Below, piece after piece: positions 1-7,800 of a stretch of DNA of 60,769 nt. Source of the DNA: a bacterium (GTDB taxonomy: Bacteria; Patescibacteriota; Saccharimonadia; Saccharimonadales; Saccharimonadaceae); NCBI GenBank assembly GCA_030530485.1, contig JAUMUX010000004.1, positions 1 through 60,769 on the forward strand. The letters run 5' to 3'. Position numbers and translations under genes: made by a program. Every line of letters starts with the position of its first letter. Position 1 is the stretch's first letter. A model generated the notes under the pieces. That model had not been told where the DNA came from and ran no database searches. It saw only the letters and a list, made by a program, of their open reading frames with translations.

Positions 1-87
1 GAGAGATGGCCGAGTGGTTTAAGGCGCACGCCTGGAACGCGTGTTGGGCGCAAGCCCTCGCAGGTTCGAATCCTGTTCTCTCCGCCA
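1..87 (+). tRNA. tRNA-Ser(GGA), first base cut by window edge
   Basis: Class II tRNA with a long variable arm and an encoded CCA end. The anticodon loop CTGGAAC gives anticodon GGA (reads UCC/UCU serine codons). The T loop TTCGAAT is canonical. The 3' acceptor TCTCTCC needs GGAGAGA at the 5' end, but the window starts at GAGAGA, so nucleotide 1 of the tRNA lies just outside. Confidence 0.95.
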
Positions 88-111
88 AATAATCTTTCGA
101 AAACTTCAACT

Positions 112-146
112 AATCTTCGAAAATCACTTTCGAAGATTTTTTATTT
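112..146 (+). terminator. Intrinsic terminator of tRNA-Ser
   Basis: An 11-bp perfect stem (112-122 with 128-138) around a 5-nt loop is followed by a run of T. Each arm contains a TTCGAA hexamer, so the terminator is built from two copies of the hexamer that is over-abundant across the window. Confidence 0.85.
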
Positions 147-162
147 TTCAAAAATACTCAAC

Positions 163-191
163 TTGACATTTTGCGCAAAATAGGTTAAAAT
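163..191 (+). promoter_or_regulatory. Consensus sigma-70 type promoter
   Basis: TTGACA (163-168), a 17-bp spacer and TAAAAT (186-191), upstream of the 121-residue gene at 228. An A/G-rich Shine-Dalgarno (AGGGGG, 214-218) follows, so this transcript has a leader. Confidence 0.75.
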
Positions 192-227
192 ATAAACTAT
201 TCCAAGAGGAATTAGGGGGTGAAAAAA

Positions 228-593
228 ATGGATTTCGATAAAATCCAAGTATTTTCGGACGAAGTGATTTCCTTCTTCGAGGAAGAGCTGCCGCCATTTG
301 CTACGGCACACCAGCTCGCGTTGCACATTCATGCGATGGAGCTCGGGGCGGAGATTTTTGTTCCGCGCGAAGGCTACGTATTAAAGCCAGAAATTTACAT
401 CTTCTCACAAGGAAGAGTAAAAGATGGTCGCCTGATCGAGAGAATCAAAATTCGATTGGGCAAAAAGAAATTTGTAATTCGAGATTGCGGCGGCGGACGC
501 TGGCAGGTCTCGAACGCCAGAATTAGCCATTTCATCAATTTTTTCGAAAACGAAAGGCAAATTCGAAAAAATAATTTGTGGCGAATTCTCTAA
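228..593 (+). CDS. Conserved-looking hypothetical protein, 121 aa
   Basis: I do not recognise this protein. It is a soluble-looking mixed alpha/beta protein with an acidic N-terminal helix, a central beta-rich part and a basic C-terminal helix. It has no signal peptide or membrane segment. ATG at 228 is preferred to the in-frame GTG at 219 because AGGGGG sits about 9 nt upstream of the ATG. The gene is a single transcription unit, with a promoter at 163-191 and a terminator at 601-626. Codon use, including TTC-GAA for Phe-Glu, matches the native genes nearby, so it is probably a real resident gene. Confidence 0.7.
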   Translation: MDFDKIQVFSDEVISFFEEELPPFATAHQLALHIHAMELGAEIFVPREGYVLKPEIYIFSQGRVKDGRLIERIKIRLGKKKFVIRDCGGGRWQVSNARISHFINFFENERQIRKNNLWRIL

Positions 594-600
594 ATAGCTT

Positions 601-626
601 GCTCGGCAGATTGCCGGGCTTTTTTC
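601..626 (+). terminator. Intrinsic terminator
   Basis: An 8-bp GC-rich stem (601-608 with 612-619, one G-U pair) with a 3-nt loop is followed by six T. It ends the transcript of the 228-593 gene. Confidence 0.85.
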
Positions 627-652
627 TTGCCAAAAAATAAAGCTTAAGCGGC

Positions 653-680
653 TTGCATTATTTTTATTTTTTTGTATAAT
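653..680 (+). promoter_or_regulatory. Promoter of the spherulin-4-like gene
   Basis: TTGCAT (653-658), a 16-bp spacer and TATAAT (675-680). A leader with an AGGAAGG Shine-Dalgarno precedes ATG 713. Confidence 0.7.
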
Positions 681-712
681 ATAGGTATAGTAAATTATAG
701 GAAGGTTGAAAA

Positions 713-1870
713 ATGAAAAAACAAAATATTTTAATTTTCGCAATTTTAGCGCTGACATTTGGGTTTTTATTTTTGAATGGTGGGCAATCTTCTGCGGCGA
801 CAACTTCGCAGTCGATTATCGTGCCGATGTATAAATATCCAAATCGCAATGCGCCGCTTTGGGATACGGTTTATGGCGCGGGCAGCAACAAAGTGCCATT
901 CACGATTGTCAATCCTGGCAGCGGCCCTGGCCCCGACCCAATGGATGCCAATTACACCAGCACGATGGAGAAGCTCAAAGCCGAGGGCTACACCGCGATT
1001 GGTTATGTTCACCAAGATTATGCGCGGCGCGATATTCACGCGGTGGCGGCGGACATCGACCTCTGGTTCAAACTTCAGCCAGATTTAAAGGGAATTTTTA
1101 TCGATGAAATGGCTTCTGGAACGCCAGAACAGCGCTGCTATGTGGCAAATCTTTATAATTATATTAAAGTGAAGCACCCAGGAACTTTAGTGATTCAAAA
1201 CCCTGGAACTTATCTTCAAGATGAAGAAATTGCCAAATATAGCGACATTTTCACCACTTTCGAATCAGAAGCGGATAAATATTTAGACGAAAATTCGAGC
1301 CGTTGGCAGAGAATTTCGAATTTCGAACGCGACCCTAAAAATTCGAACCGAATTTATCACATCGTGCACAGCATTAGTTCGGCGAGCGAGCAAGAAAAAG
1401 TGCTTGAATTGAGTCGCGCACGTAACGCAGGTTTCATCTATTTCACAGGTAATTCTTCGCAATATTACCGCACGCCTTCGCCATATTTCAACGAAATGCT
1501 TACGGCGATGAATTTGCCTCAAACTCAGCCGTATAACGGTAATCCAGTGCCGCTCCCAGATGGTTGTGAAGACGTTTTTGACCTAAAAGTGACTGCGCAA
1601 AATGCCAATCCAGCCAACCCAGGAAACAACCAAAATCAAGGTAATTCAGGCGGAAATTCGGCAGCGCAAAACCAAGGCAATAGCGCAAATTCATCAGCGG
1701 GAAATGCTGGCGGAAACGCTAACGCAAATGCAAATGCGAGCGGAAAAAATTTGAGCGCGCCAGGAACTGGTTTGCAAAAGAACGAAAATTCAGACCTTTT
1801 GGCGATTTTGGCAGGCGGAACTCTTGTGATTTCCGCGGGTATAATCATATTCTTGATGCGCAAACGCTAA
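713..1870 (+). CDS. Secreted, membrane- or wall-anchored spherulin-4 family (GH135-like) protein
   Basis: 385 aa. An N-terminal signal peptide (about residues 1-29, KKQNI then a hydrophobic core and a GQSSAA cut region) is followed by a spherulation-specific family 4 domain (about 33-285). Recognisable strands are SIIVPMYKYP near the start, GYTAIGYVHQDYA, the acidic GIFIDEMA and VIQNPGTYL. This TIM-barrel family includes fungal GH135 glycosidases such as Sph3 that cut galactosamine-containing exopolysaccharide; bacterial members are mostly uncharacterised. A long Asn/Gly/Ala/Ser-rich linker (about 295-345) leads to APGTG, a hydrophobic helix and a terminal MRKR, which looks like a sortase-type xPxTG sorting signal. 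Family assignment is good; substrate and catalysis are inferred. It would sit on the cell surface and could act on host-surface glycans. Confidence 0.8.
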   Translation: MKKQNILIFAILALTFGFLFLNGGQSSAATTSQSIIVPMYKYPNRNAPLWDTVYGAGSNKVPFTIVNPGSGPGPDPMDANYTSTMEKLKAEGYTAIGYVHQDYARRDIHAVAADIDLWFKLQPDLKGIFIDEMASGTPEQRCYVANLYNYIKVKHPGTLVIQNPGTYLQDEEIAKYSDIFTTFESEADKYLDENSSRWQRISNFERDPKNSNRIYHIVHSISSASEQEKVLELSRARNAGFIYFTGNSSQYYRTPSPYFNEMLTAMNLPQTQPYNGNPVPLPDGCEDVFDLKVTAQNANPANPGNNQNQGNSGGNSAAQNQGNSANSSAGNAGGNANANANASGKNLSAPGTGLQKNENSDLLAILAGGTLVISAGIIIFLMRKR

Positions 1871-1875
1871 AAATC

Positions 1876-1913
1876 AAAAATACGCTTTCGAAAATTCGGA
1901 GGCGTATTTTTTG
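1876..1913 (+). terminator. Intrinsic terminator
   Basis: A 10-bp stem (1876-1885 with 1902-1911) has TTTCGAAAATTCGG within its loop. It runs into T-rich sequence after the spherulin-4-like gene. Confidence 0.8.
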
Positions 1914-1933
1914 CGCTTTTTTCGAAAAAATGC

Positions 1934-1939
1934 TATAAT
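1934..1939 (+). promoter_or_regulatory. Extended -10 box predicting leaderless orn mRNA
   Basis: TATAAT with an upstream TGC (extended -10) ends 7 nt before ATG 1947. A start point about 7 nt downstream of the -10 would coincide with the start codon. No Shine-Dalgarno fits in the gap. Confidence 0.65.
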
Positions 1940-1946
1940 TTTATAG

Positions 1947-2495
1947 ATGAAAAATGCAAAAATTCTTTGGATTGATTTAGAAATGACTGGTCTTAGCCCT
2001 GAAAAAGACCGAATTTTAGAGGTTGCCGCCATCGCGACGGACTGGGATTTTAACGAAATTGCTAATTTCGAAAGAGCGGTGAAGGTTGACGAAAAAATTG
2101 TCGAAAGTCGAATGACGGGCGATTTTTGGGAAACTTTTAGCGAAACGCGCGACGCTTTGCAGGCGCAAAATGCGCAGGCGACCCAAAATTCGCAAGAAGT
2201 TGAGGCGGATTTGATTAAATTTGTGCAGGAAAATTTTGCTGAAGAACTTGAAAATGGCGAAAAAATCCTTTTGGGCGGCAATTCGATTCACCAAGACCGC
2301 CGATTTATTCGCGCGGAATGGCAGAATTTAAGCAAGCTTTTGCATTATCGAATGCTGGATGTTTCGGCGTGGAAAGTGGTGATGAACGCAAAATTTAAGC
2401 GTGTTTTTGTGAAGCCCGAAAACCATCGCGCGCTGGACGATATTCGCGGAAGTATCGAAGAGTTGAAATTTTACCTCAAGAAATTTAAAAAATAA
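1947..2495 (+). CDS. orn: Oligoribonuclease (DEDDh 3'-5' exoribonuclease)
   Basis: 182 aa, the normal length for Orn. It degrades 2-5 nt RNA fragments, including pGpG, to mononucleotides. The ExoI motif D10-x-E12 (WIDLEMTGL), the ExoII region, YRMLDVSAW and the ExoIII HRALDDI motif (His and Asp ligands) are all present. The -10 box TATAAT (1934-1939, preceded by TGC) ends 7 nt before the ATG and there is no Shine-Dalgarno, so the mRNA is probably leaderless. The unknown gene at 2508 follows after 12 nt with a strong Shine-Dalgarno and is likely co-transcribed. Confidence 0.93.
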   Translation: MKNAKILWIDLEMTGLSPEKDRILEVAAIATDWDFNEIANFERAVKVDEKIVESRMTGDFWETFSETRDALQAQNAQATQNSQEVEADLIKFVQENFAEELENGEKILLGGNSIHQDRRFIRAEWQNLSKLLHYRMLDVSAWKVVMNAKFKRVFVKPENHRALDDIRGSIEELKFYLKKFKK

Positions 2496-2507
2496 GGAGC
2501 TCTAAAA

Positions 2508-2942
2508 ATGAAGCGAGAAGAATTGAAAGAATTTATTTTGCAAAATTTTCCTTTTGTGGCGGTGGAATTTCTAGAGGCTCAAAAAGTTGAGGTTTTTCGG
2601 GTGGATTTAGCAAAATTGGCAGATTTGGCGAAATCTAAAATAGCAGAAGGCGCCGATTTGGGTGAATTCGAACGGGAAACTTTCGAAAAACAGCTTTCGA
2701 ATTTCGAAAATACCGAGGAGCACACGCCTATTTTTGCAATTTTACACCAGGCTGAATTCCCAGTTTCTTTCGAGGTAAAAACGGGTGCGCAGTTGGCGCG
2801 GCTTTTGCGTGAGAAAGAAAGCGTCGTGCCTTCGAAATTGATGAGCGAGCGCGAATGGAGTAAAATTATTGGTTTTGGGCAGATTTCGAAAGAAGAAGCC
2901 GAGGATTTGTTGCGCCTTTCTTTCCGCAGCGTGACGGAATAA
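2508..2942 (+). CDS. Hypothetical protein, 144 aa, downstream of orn
   Basis: Not recognised. AAGGAGCT 6-13 nt upstream of the ATG is a good Shine-Dalgarno, and the gap from orn is 12 nt, so the two are probably one operon. The protein is acidic, soluble and largely helical. It has repeated Phe-Glu/Leu pairs and a C-terminal helical segment (SKEEAEDLLRLSF), with no membrane helix or signal peptide. Phe-Glu is encoded mainly as TTC-GAA, the pattern typical of resident genes here. Confidence 0.7.
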   Translation: MKREELKEFILQNFPFVAVEFLEAQKVEVFRVDLAKLADLAKSKIAEGADLGEFERETFEKQLSNFENTEEHTPIFAILHQAEFPVSFEVKTGAQLARLLREKESVVPSKLMSEREWSKIIGFGQISKEEAEDLLRLSFRSVTE

Positions 2943-2943
2943 T

Positions 2944-2972
2944 TTGACATTTTCTGCAAAAAGTGATAAAAT
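2944..2972 (+). promoter_or_regulatory. Consensus promoter of the 53-aa small gene
   Basis: TTGACA (2944-2949), a 17-bp spacer and TAAAAT (2967-2972). It starts 2 bp after the previous stop codon. The predicted transcript has a leader of about 50 nt that holds short complementary blocks (CTTT, AAAG, CTTT). Confidence 0.75.
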
Positions 2973-3031
2973 AAAGTTATTGCTTTCGGGCAAAGACTAT
3001 AGCCGGCGGGCTTTAAATGCGGAGGTTTAAA

Positions 3032-3193
3032 ATGCAATACAACCAAACTAAAGGCGGAATGAATATCAATTTTGCTAAAAAATATACGGTTGATGGGAAT
3101 CGAAATAATTCATTCCCACAGCAAAAAATTATTCAGCAAATCGCTGAAGCGACTGAAGGTCGGAAATATCCGCGACCACTCGGGCATAATTAG
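3032..3193 (+). CDS. Small hypothetical protein, 53 aa
   Basis: A short gene between two larger genes, supported by its context. It has its own consensus promoter (2944-2972), a leader, a GGAGG Shine-Dalgarno 7 nt before the ATG, and an intrinsic terminator directly after the stop. The product begins MQYNQTKGGMNINFAKKYTV and ends RPLGHN. It is polar and basic, has no membrane helix, and is rich in Asn and Gln. No family recognised. The complete promoter-SD-ORF-terminator cassette argues for a translated small protein rather than chance, but function is unknown. Confidence 0.6.
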   Translation: MQYNQTKGGMNINFAKKYTVDGNRNNSFPQQKIIQQIAEATEGRKYPRPLGHN

Positions 3194-3196
3194 CCT

Positions 3197-3231
3197 CCCC
3201 ACCTCACGTTTCGCGCGTGGGGTTTTCTTTT
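3197..3231 (+). terminator. Intrinsic terminator of the small gene
   Basis: CCCCAC (3197-3202) pairs with GTGGGG (3217-3222), followed by TTTTCTTTT. Confidence 0.8.
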
Positions 3232-3258
3232 GCTAAAAAAATAAAAATTTGATATAAT
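3230..3258 (+). promoter_or_regulatory. Promoter of the 232-aa membrane protein
   Basis: TTGCTA (3230-3235), a 17-bp spacer and TATAAT (3253-3258). The -10 ends 10 nt before ATG 3269, so the leader would be only a few nucleotides with no Shine-Dalgarno. Confidence 0.6.
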
Positions 3259-3268
3259 CATAAGTAGT

Positions 3269-3967
3269 ATGAGACCAGAAGATTATAATCAAAATCAACC
3301 GCCGAATCAATTCGACGCGCCAAATAATCCGCCAAATCCAAACTATAATCAAAATTTGGGTAGCGAAAATCCATATTCGATTGAATATTTAAATAGCATT
3401 GCGCCCAAAAAAGCGCCAAGTTTTTGGACAAAGGGCAAGATTTTTCTGGTGGCTTTTATTGCGATTGGTTTGGTGCTTTCACTGGTTATTTTCTTGATGC
3501 CAAACAACCGCACGACCGACAGCCAAGCGATTACTAAATTTTATTACAATTTGCTTCAGCTGGAAAATATTGCCAAAAATAATCAAAAGCGCTTGAAAAA
3601 TTCAGATTTAGCCTCGGTGAATGCTTCGATTTCAACTTCGATTGCTTCGAATAAAACAACCTTTTCGAATTATATGACTTCGCGCAGCATCACGATTTTA
3701 GAGGGCAGTAAATTAGAGAAAGATACCAATTATATTGCGGTTAATCGCGATTATGAAAAAATTATCAACACGCTGGACGAGGCTTTTTTGAAGACAACGC
3801 TCGATGACGTCTATAAACGCGAAATGAGTTATCAACTTTCGGTGGTTAAAGATATGGCGAATAAACTCGACGCGCGGCTTAAAACCACAAAATCCAGCGA
3901 GGCATTGAAGCCGATTATCGAAAATCTGGAAAATTCAATTAACAGCCTAAACAAAGTAACGGGCTAA
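3269..3967 (+). CDS. Single-pass membrane protein of unknown function, 232 aa
   Basis: The cytoplasmic N-terminal tail is rich in Asn, Pro and Gln (about residues 1-45). It is followed by one transmembrane helix (about 57-76, KIFLVAFIAIGLVLSLVIFL). The extracytoplasmic part is helical and polar, with many Ser, Thr, Asn and Lys residues and no catalytic motif I can see. The Asn/Pro tail plus one helix plus helical ectodomain is a layout common in CPR membrane proteins of unknown role. It stands alone between a terminator and dnaG. Confidence 0.7.
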   Translation: MRPEDYNQNQPPNQFDAPNNPPNPNYNQNLGSENPYSIEYLNSIAPKKAPSFWTKGKIFLVAFIAIGLVLSLVIFLMPNNRTTDSQAITKFYYNLLQLENIAKNNQKRLKNSDLASVNASISTSIASNKTTFSNYMTSRSITILEGSKLEKDTNYIAVNRDYEKIINTLDEAFLKTTLDDVYKREMSYQLSVVKDMANKLDARLKTTKSSEALKPIIENLENSINSLNKVTG

Positions 3968-4005
3968 AATTTGCGCGATTTTTGAAAATGTTATAAAATG
4001 GGGGT

Positions 4006-5742
4006 ATGAATAATGGCGCGATGGACGAAATTCGGGCTCGAATTAACATTGAGGATTTAGCGAGCGAATATCTTGAACTGCGCCGAGCGGGGCGGAATTT
4101 TAAAGCGCTTAGCCCTTGGACGAATGAGCGCACGCCAAGTTTTATCGTCAGTCCAGAAAAACAGATTTGGCATGATTTTTCCAGCGGCAAGGGCGGCGAT
4201 ATTTTTGGCTTTATTATGGAGGTTGAAGGCTTAACTTTTCGTGAAGCTTTGGAATTTTTGGCGCGAAAGGCGGGCGTAGAATTGCGCCAGTTTGATAGCG
4301 CGCGGGCTAAACAAATCGCCGAAAAGAAGAAGCGGCTGTATGAAATTTTGCGAATTAGCGCGAATTTTTATCAGCATTTTTTGGTGCGCGACAAAACCGC
4401 GTTGAATTATGTTTTTCAGAAACGCAAACTGAGCAAAGAGATTGTGCAGGAATTTAAAATCGGCTATGCGCCAAAAGGTCAGCGCACGCTGGTGGATTTT
4501 TTGCTGAAAAGAGGATTTTCGAAAAAAGAAATCGAAGATGCGGGGCTAACCAACCGTTTTGGCGGCGATATTTTTCGCGACCGAATGGTGATTGCGTTGC
4601 AAGATTTAAGTGGCGCGCCAGTGGGATTTACGGGGCGACTTTTGGCGGAAGCCGAAAATGCGCCAAAATATTTAAACACGCCGCAAACGATTCTTTATGA
4701 CAAATCGAACAATGTTTTTGGCATTTCGCAGGCGAAAAATGAAATTCGCAAAGCTGGTTTTGCGGTGGTGGTTGAAGGAAATATGGATGTGATTTCGAGC
4801 CATCAAGCTGGAGTGAAAAACGTGGTTGCGACGGCTGGCACGGCGATTACGGCGCGCCACTTGAAGACGATTTCACGCTTTTCGAATGATATTCGCCTTT
4901 GTTTCGACGCTGACCAAGCGGGAATCAATGCTAGCGAACGCGCGATTAAGCTGGCACAAGAAGCGGGCGTGGAGCTTTCAATTATCACACTCGACCAATC
5001 TGGCGGTGAAGCAAAAGATCCCGACGAGCTAATTCAAATTGATGTTGAACTTTGGCGAAAATCGATTTCGCAGCCGCAGCCAGCCGTCGAATGGGTCTTC
5101 GACCAATATCAAAAGCGTCTCGATTTGGCGACGGCGAGCGGCAAACGGCAATTTTCGAATATTGCGCTGAAGTTGCTGGAAAATATCGGCGACCCTGTGG
5201 AAAAAGAATTTTATCTGGGTGAAATTTCGAAAAGAATTGACACTTCGAAAGAAGCCTTGCTGGCAAAATTCGAAGAAAAGCCCCAAAATTCGAAACAAAA
5301 ACGCCGCGTCAAAGCTGAAAAAACAGAGGCGAAAAAAGACGATTACCTTTATGAAGACGATTTGCTGGCGCTGGCGATTATGGATGAAAATCTGGCAAAA
5401 AGCCTGGCGGATTTGCCCGCAAAACCGCTTCACGGCGAGCAGCGCAACCAGATTTTCGAAATTCTTCAGCAAAATCAGCGCGAAAAGTTGAAAGATTTCG
5501 AAAATTATGTTAAAATTCTACTATTAAAAGCAGACGAGCATTACGGTGGAATTCAAGAAAGTGCCACGACAGAAATGATACGCTTGGTGGATAAAGTGAA
5601 AACCGAAAACTTACAAAACCAAAAAGACAATCTCCAGAAGCAGCTTGAAGATGCCGAAGTTCAAGGCGACGAGGCTTTAAAAATGAAGATTCTGGCGGAA
5701 ATTATTAAATTAAATAAGGAGTTGAATAGTGGCAAAAGATAA
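4006..5742 (+). CDS. dnaG: DNA primase DnaG lacking its zinc ligands
   Basis: 578 aa. It makes RNA primers at the replication fork. The N-terminal CHC2-like fold is kept ([35 protein letters not shown]). However, the four zinc ligands of the usual CPFH and CFGC motifs are replaced: S36 and T39, then D57 and S60. The catalytic core with TOPRIM follows ([16 protein letters not shown] with the Glu, then LCFDADQAG). The C-terminal part is divergent and presumably contacts helicase. TAAAAT ends 6 nt before ATG 4006, pointing to a leaderless mRNA; an in-frame ATG at 4021 is a less likely start. The last 14 nt overlap rpoD, so the two are translationally coupled. Confidence 0.93.
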   Translation: MNNGAMDEIRARINIEDLASEYLELRRAGRNFKALSPWTNERTPSFIVSPEKQIWHDFSSGKGGDIFGFIMEVEGLTFREALEFLARKAGVELRQFDSARAKQIAEKKKRLYEILRISANFYQHFLVRDKTALNYVFQKRKLSKEIVQEFKIGYAPKGQRTLVDFLLKRGFSKKEIEDAGLTNRFGGDIFRDRMVIALQDLSGAPVGFTGRLLAEAENAPKYLNTPQTILYDKSNNVFGISQAKNEIRKAGFAVVVEGNMDVISSHQAGVKNVVATAGTAITARHLKTISRFSNDIRLCFDADQAGINASERAIKLAQEAGVELSIITLDQSGGEAKDPDELIQIDVELWRKSISQPQPAVEWVFDQYQKRLDLATASGKRQFSNIALKLLENIGDPVEKEFYLGEISKRIDTSKEALLAKFEEKPQNSKQKRRVKAEKTEAKKDDYLYEDDLLALAIMDENLAKSLADLPAKPLHGEQRNQIFEILQQNQREKLKDFENYVKILLLKADEHYGGIQESATTEMIRLVDKVKTENLQNQKDNLQKQLEDAEVQGDEALKMKILAEIIKLNKELNSGKR

Positions 5743-6733
5743 GCTACCAGAGGAAATTTTAGATGAAAACGGCGTAGTTGATGCGACGGTGGGCATTCAC
5801 GAATTGGATGAGCCAGATATTGCGGAATTGCAAAATGAAGAAGATGCGGATATTTCGGACGAAGATATTTTGACGGGCAATTTAACTGACGATATTTCGG
5901 ACGACAGCGTGCGAATGTATTTGCGCGAAATCGGTAAAATACCACTACTTTCGAGCGAAGAAGAAATGGAACTTGCCAAGCGCGCGATGAGCGGCGACCG
6001 CAAGGCAAAAGACCGTATGGCTGAAGCGAATATGCGTTTGGTGGTTTCGATTGCGAAGCGTTATTCGGGGCGCGGTTTGGATTTGTTGGATTTGATTCAA
6101 GAGGGAAACACTGGACTTTTGCGTGCAGTAGATAAATTCGACCCAGAAAAAGGTTTTCGATTTTCGACTTACGCCACGTGGTGGATTCGACAAGCCATCA
6201 CTCGCGCTATCGCCGACCAAGCCCGCACAATTCGTATTCCTGTGCACATGGTTGAAACCATCAACAAATTGATGCGCACCCAGCGGCGTCTGACGCAAGA
6301 GCTGAATCGCGAGCCAACCAATCTGGAACTGGCTAAAGAAATGGATATGGACGAAGAAAAAATCCAATATATCATCAAGATTAAGCAAGATATTACTTCG
6401 CTGGACGCAGGAATTGGTCGCGACGGCGAAGATGGCGAAGATTCAACTTTGGGTGATTTTATCGAAGATGAAGATACGGCGAGTCCAGAAGAATCGGCTT
6501 CAAGCCAGCTACTCAAAGAACAAGTGCGCGAGGTGCTTTCGAGCCTCTCCGACCGCGAGCAAAAAATCATCGAAATGCGTTTTGGTTTGAACGGCACAAA
6601 ATCGCACACTTTGGAAGAAGTTGGTCTCGAATTTGCAGTGACGCGCGAGCGCATTCGCCAAATCGAAGCCAAGGCACTGATTAAATTGCGAAAGCATAAA
6701 GATTCGAAAAAACTACACGAATATTTGGATTAA
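5729..6733 (+). CDS. rpoD: Primary sigma factor RpoD/SigA
   Basis: 334 aa, starting at GTG 5729 with AAGGAG (5716-5721) inside the end of dnaG. After an acidic N-terminal stretch of about 50 residues (no long region 1.1) come region 1.2 ([17 protein letters not shown]), region 2 ([49 protein letters not shown]), region 3 and region 4 ([20 protein letters not shown], the -35 reading helix-turn-helix). This set identifies the housekeeping sigma. It fits the TTGACA/TATAAT promoters seen throughout the window. dnaG-rpoD is a form of the classic macromolecular synthesis operon, here without rpsU. Confidence 0.96.
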   Translation: MAKDKLPEEILDENGVVDATVGIHELDEPDIAELQNEEDADISDEDILTGNLTDDISDDSVRMYLREIGKIPLLSSEEEMELAKRAMSGDRKAKDRMAEANMRLVVSIAKRYSGRGLDLLDLIQEGNTGLLRAVDKFDPEKGFRFSTYATWWIRQAITRAIADQARTIRIPVHMVETINKLMRTQRRLTQELNREPTNLELAKEMDMDEEKIQYIIKIKQDITSLDAGIGRDGEDGEDSTLGDFIEDEDTASPEESASSQLLKEQVREVLSSLSDREQKIIEMRFGLNGTKSHTLEEVGLEFAVTRERIRQIEAKALIKLRKHKDSKKLHEYLD

Positions 6734-6751
6734 CAGATTAGGAACAGAGAG

Positions 6752-7372
6752 ATGAAGGAAAAAATTATACGACTTGCACCAATTTTATTGATTATCGCGA
6801 TTGCGGTTCTGTCGATTATTCTGGTGGTGAATCTTGGGCGAATGATGTTTGGCGCGGGAAATGAATCTTCGAATTCGAACGACCAAGCGGCGAAAGAAAG
6901 TAGCATCGCGAGTTTGCTAACGGTTGAAGCTGGGCGAAGTGTCAAGATGACGGTGCGTGGCCCGATTGTGGCGAACGAAGATGCGCGCAGCTACACGGTG
7001 GAAGTTTCGCCAAGTGCTCGCTCGCTCAAAACTTACAAAGGCTATTCAGAAAACATCATCGACGAAGTGAAATACGACAATTCAAACATTGCTTATGATG
7101 AATTTGTTAACGCGCTCAATAAAGCTAATATGATGTTGGGTGCTGAGCTGAAGGGCGAAGCGGATAATATGCGCGGCGTTTGTGCTACAGGTCACGTTTA
7201 TGATTTTGCGATTTTGAAAAATAACGAAGTTGAAAAGCACCTTTGGACTTCAACTTGCGCGGGTTCAAAAGGTTCTCTTCAAGCCAATACCAAGCAACTA
7301 CAAAATTTGTTTATTTCGCAAATTCCAGATAACGAAAAAATCGTCAACGACCTCGGTCTCAAGAATCTCTAA
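6752..7372 (+). CDS. Membrane-anchored hypothetical protein, 206 aa
   Basis: One N-terminal transmembrane helix (about residues 8-28, APILLIIAIAVLSIILVVN) is followed by a short Asn/Ser-rich spacer and an extracytoplasmic alpha/beta domain. Two cysteines (MRGVCATGHVYDF and TSTCAGSKG) could form a disulfide. No family recognised. It lies 18 nt after rpoD and its stop overlaps the next ATG by 1 nt (TAATG), so it is in the rpoD to holA run. Confidence 0.7.
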   Translation: MKEKIIRLAPILLIIAIAVLSIILVVNLGRMMFGAGNESSNSNDQAAKESSIASLLTVEAGRSVKMTVRGPIVANEDARSYTVEVSPSARSLKTYKGYSENIIDEVKYDNSNIAYDEFVNALNKANMMLGAELKGEADNMRGVCATGHVYDFAILKNNEVEKHLWTSTCAGSKGSLQANTKQLQNLFISQIPDNEKIVNDLGLKNL

Positions 7373-7800
7373 TGAAAACCTTGATTTTTGATGTTTTTGG
7401 AGTTCTCGTCGTGCCGCGACGGGAGCTTTCGAATTTGCGTCAAATTTTCGAAAACCCTTTCGAAAAAAATCGAGAAATGCTTAAGTTTATTTCGAAAAAG
7501 AAGGGCAAAGGTTCGAAAATCGCGATAATTTCTAATGTCGCACAATATTCTTTCGAACAGCTTTTTTCGCCCGCCGAACGAGAACTTTTTGATGAAATCG
7601 TGCTTTCGGGGAATGAAAAAGTTGCCAAGCGCGACCTGCGGATTTTCGAAATTGCACTAAATCGACTCGGCGAAAAACCCGAAAATTGTCTGATGATTGA
7701 TGACGCGCCAGAGAATGTCGCCGCCGCCGAAAGTTTAGGAATGTGCGGAATTTTGTATCGCGATTTTGATAAGTTTAAAGAAGAAATGGAGAAGATTTAA
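7372..7800 (+). CDS. HAD-superfamily hydrolase
   Basis: 142 aa, short for the superfamily because it has almost no cap domain. Motif I is FDVFGVLV with the nucleophile D7. Motif II is IAIISN and motif III is the Lys in EKVAKRDL. Motif IV is CLMIDDAPENVAAA with the paired Asp. The second Asp of motif I is absent (V-F-G), as in the FDxGGVL group. A phosphatase or related role is likely, substrate unknown. It overlaps both neighbours by 1 nt (TAATG), so it is tightly coupled to mutM, but that does not define its substrate. Confidence 0.82.
   Translation: MKTLIFDVFGVLVVPRRELSNLRQIFENPFEKNREMLKFISKKKGKGSKIAIISNVAQYSFEQLFSPAERELFDEIVLSGNEKVAKRDLRIFEIALNRLGEKPENCLMIDDAPENVAAAESLGMCGILYRDFDKFKEEMEKI

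Noticed and set aside
405-1039. Minus-strand ORFs opposite the genes at 228 and 713
   Set aside because: They lack ribosome sites, are low-complexity or Arg-rich translations, and lie opposite genes with clear signals. The same reasoning removes nearly all opposite-strand ORFs across the window.
2979-3031. Riboswitch (cyclic-di-GMP class) in the leader of the small gene
   Set aside because: GGCAAAG and GCCGGC fragments look suggestive, but the leader is only about 50 nt and lacks the two-helix core with its tetraloop-receptor.
2579-3046. 155-aa minus-strand ORF over the gene at 2508 and the small gene
   Set aside because: No promoter or Shine-Dalgarno on that strand. The plus-strand genes there have strong signals and native codon use.
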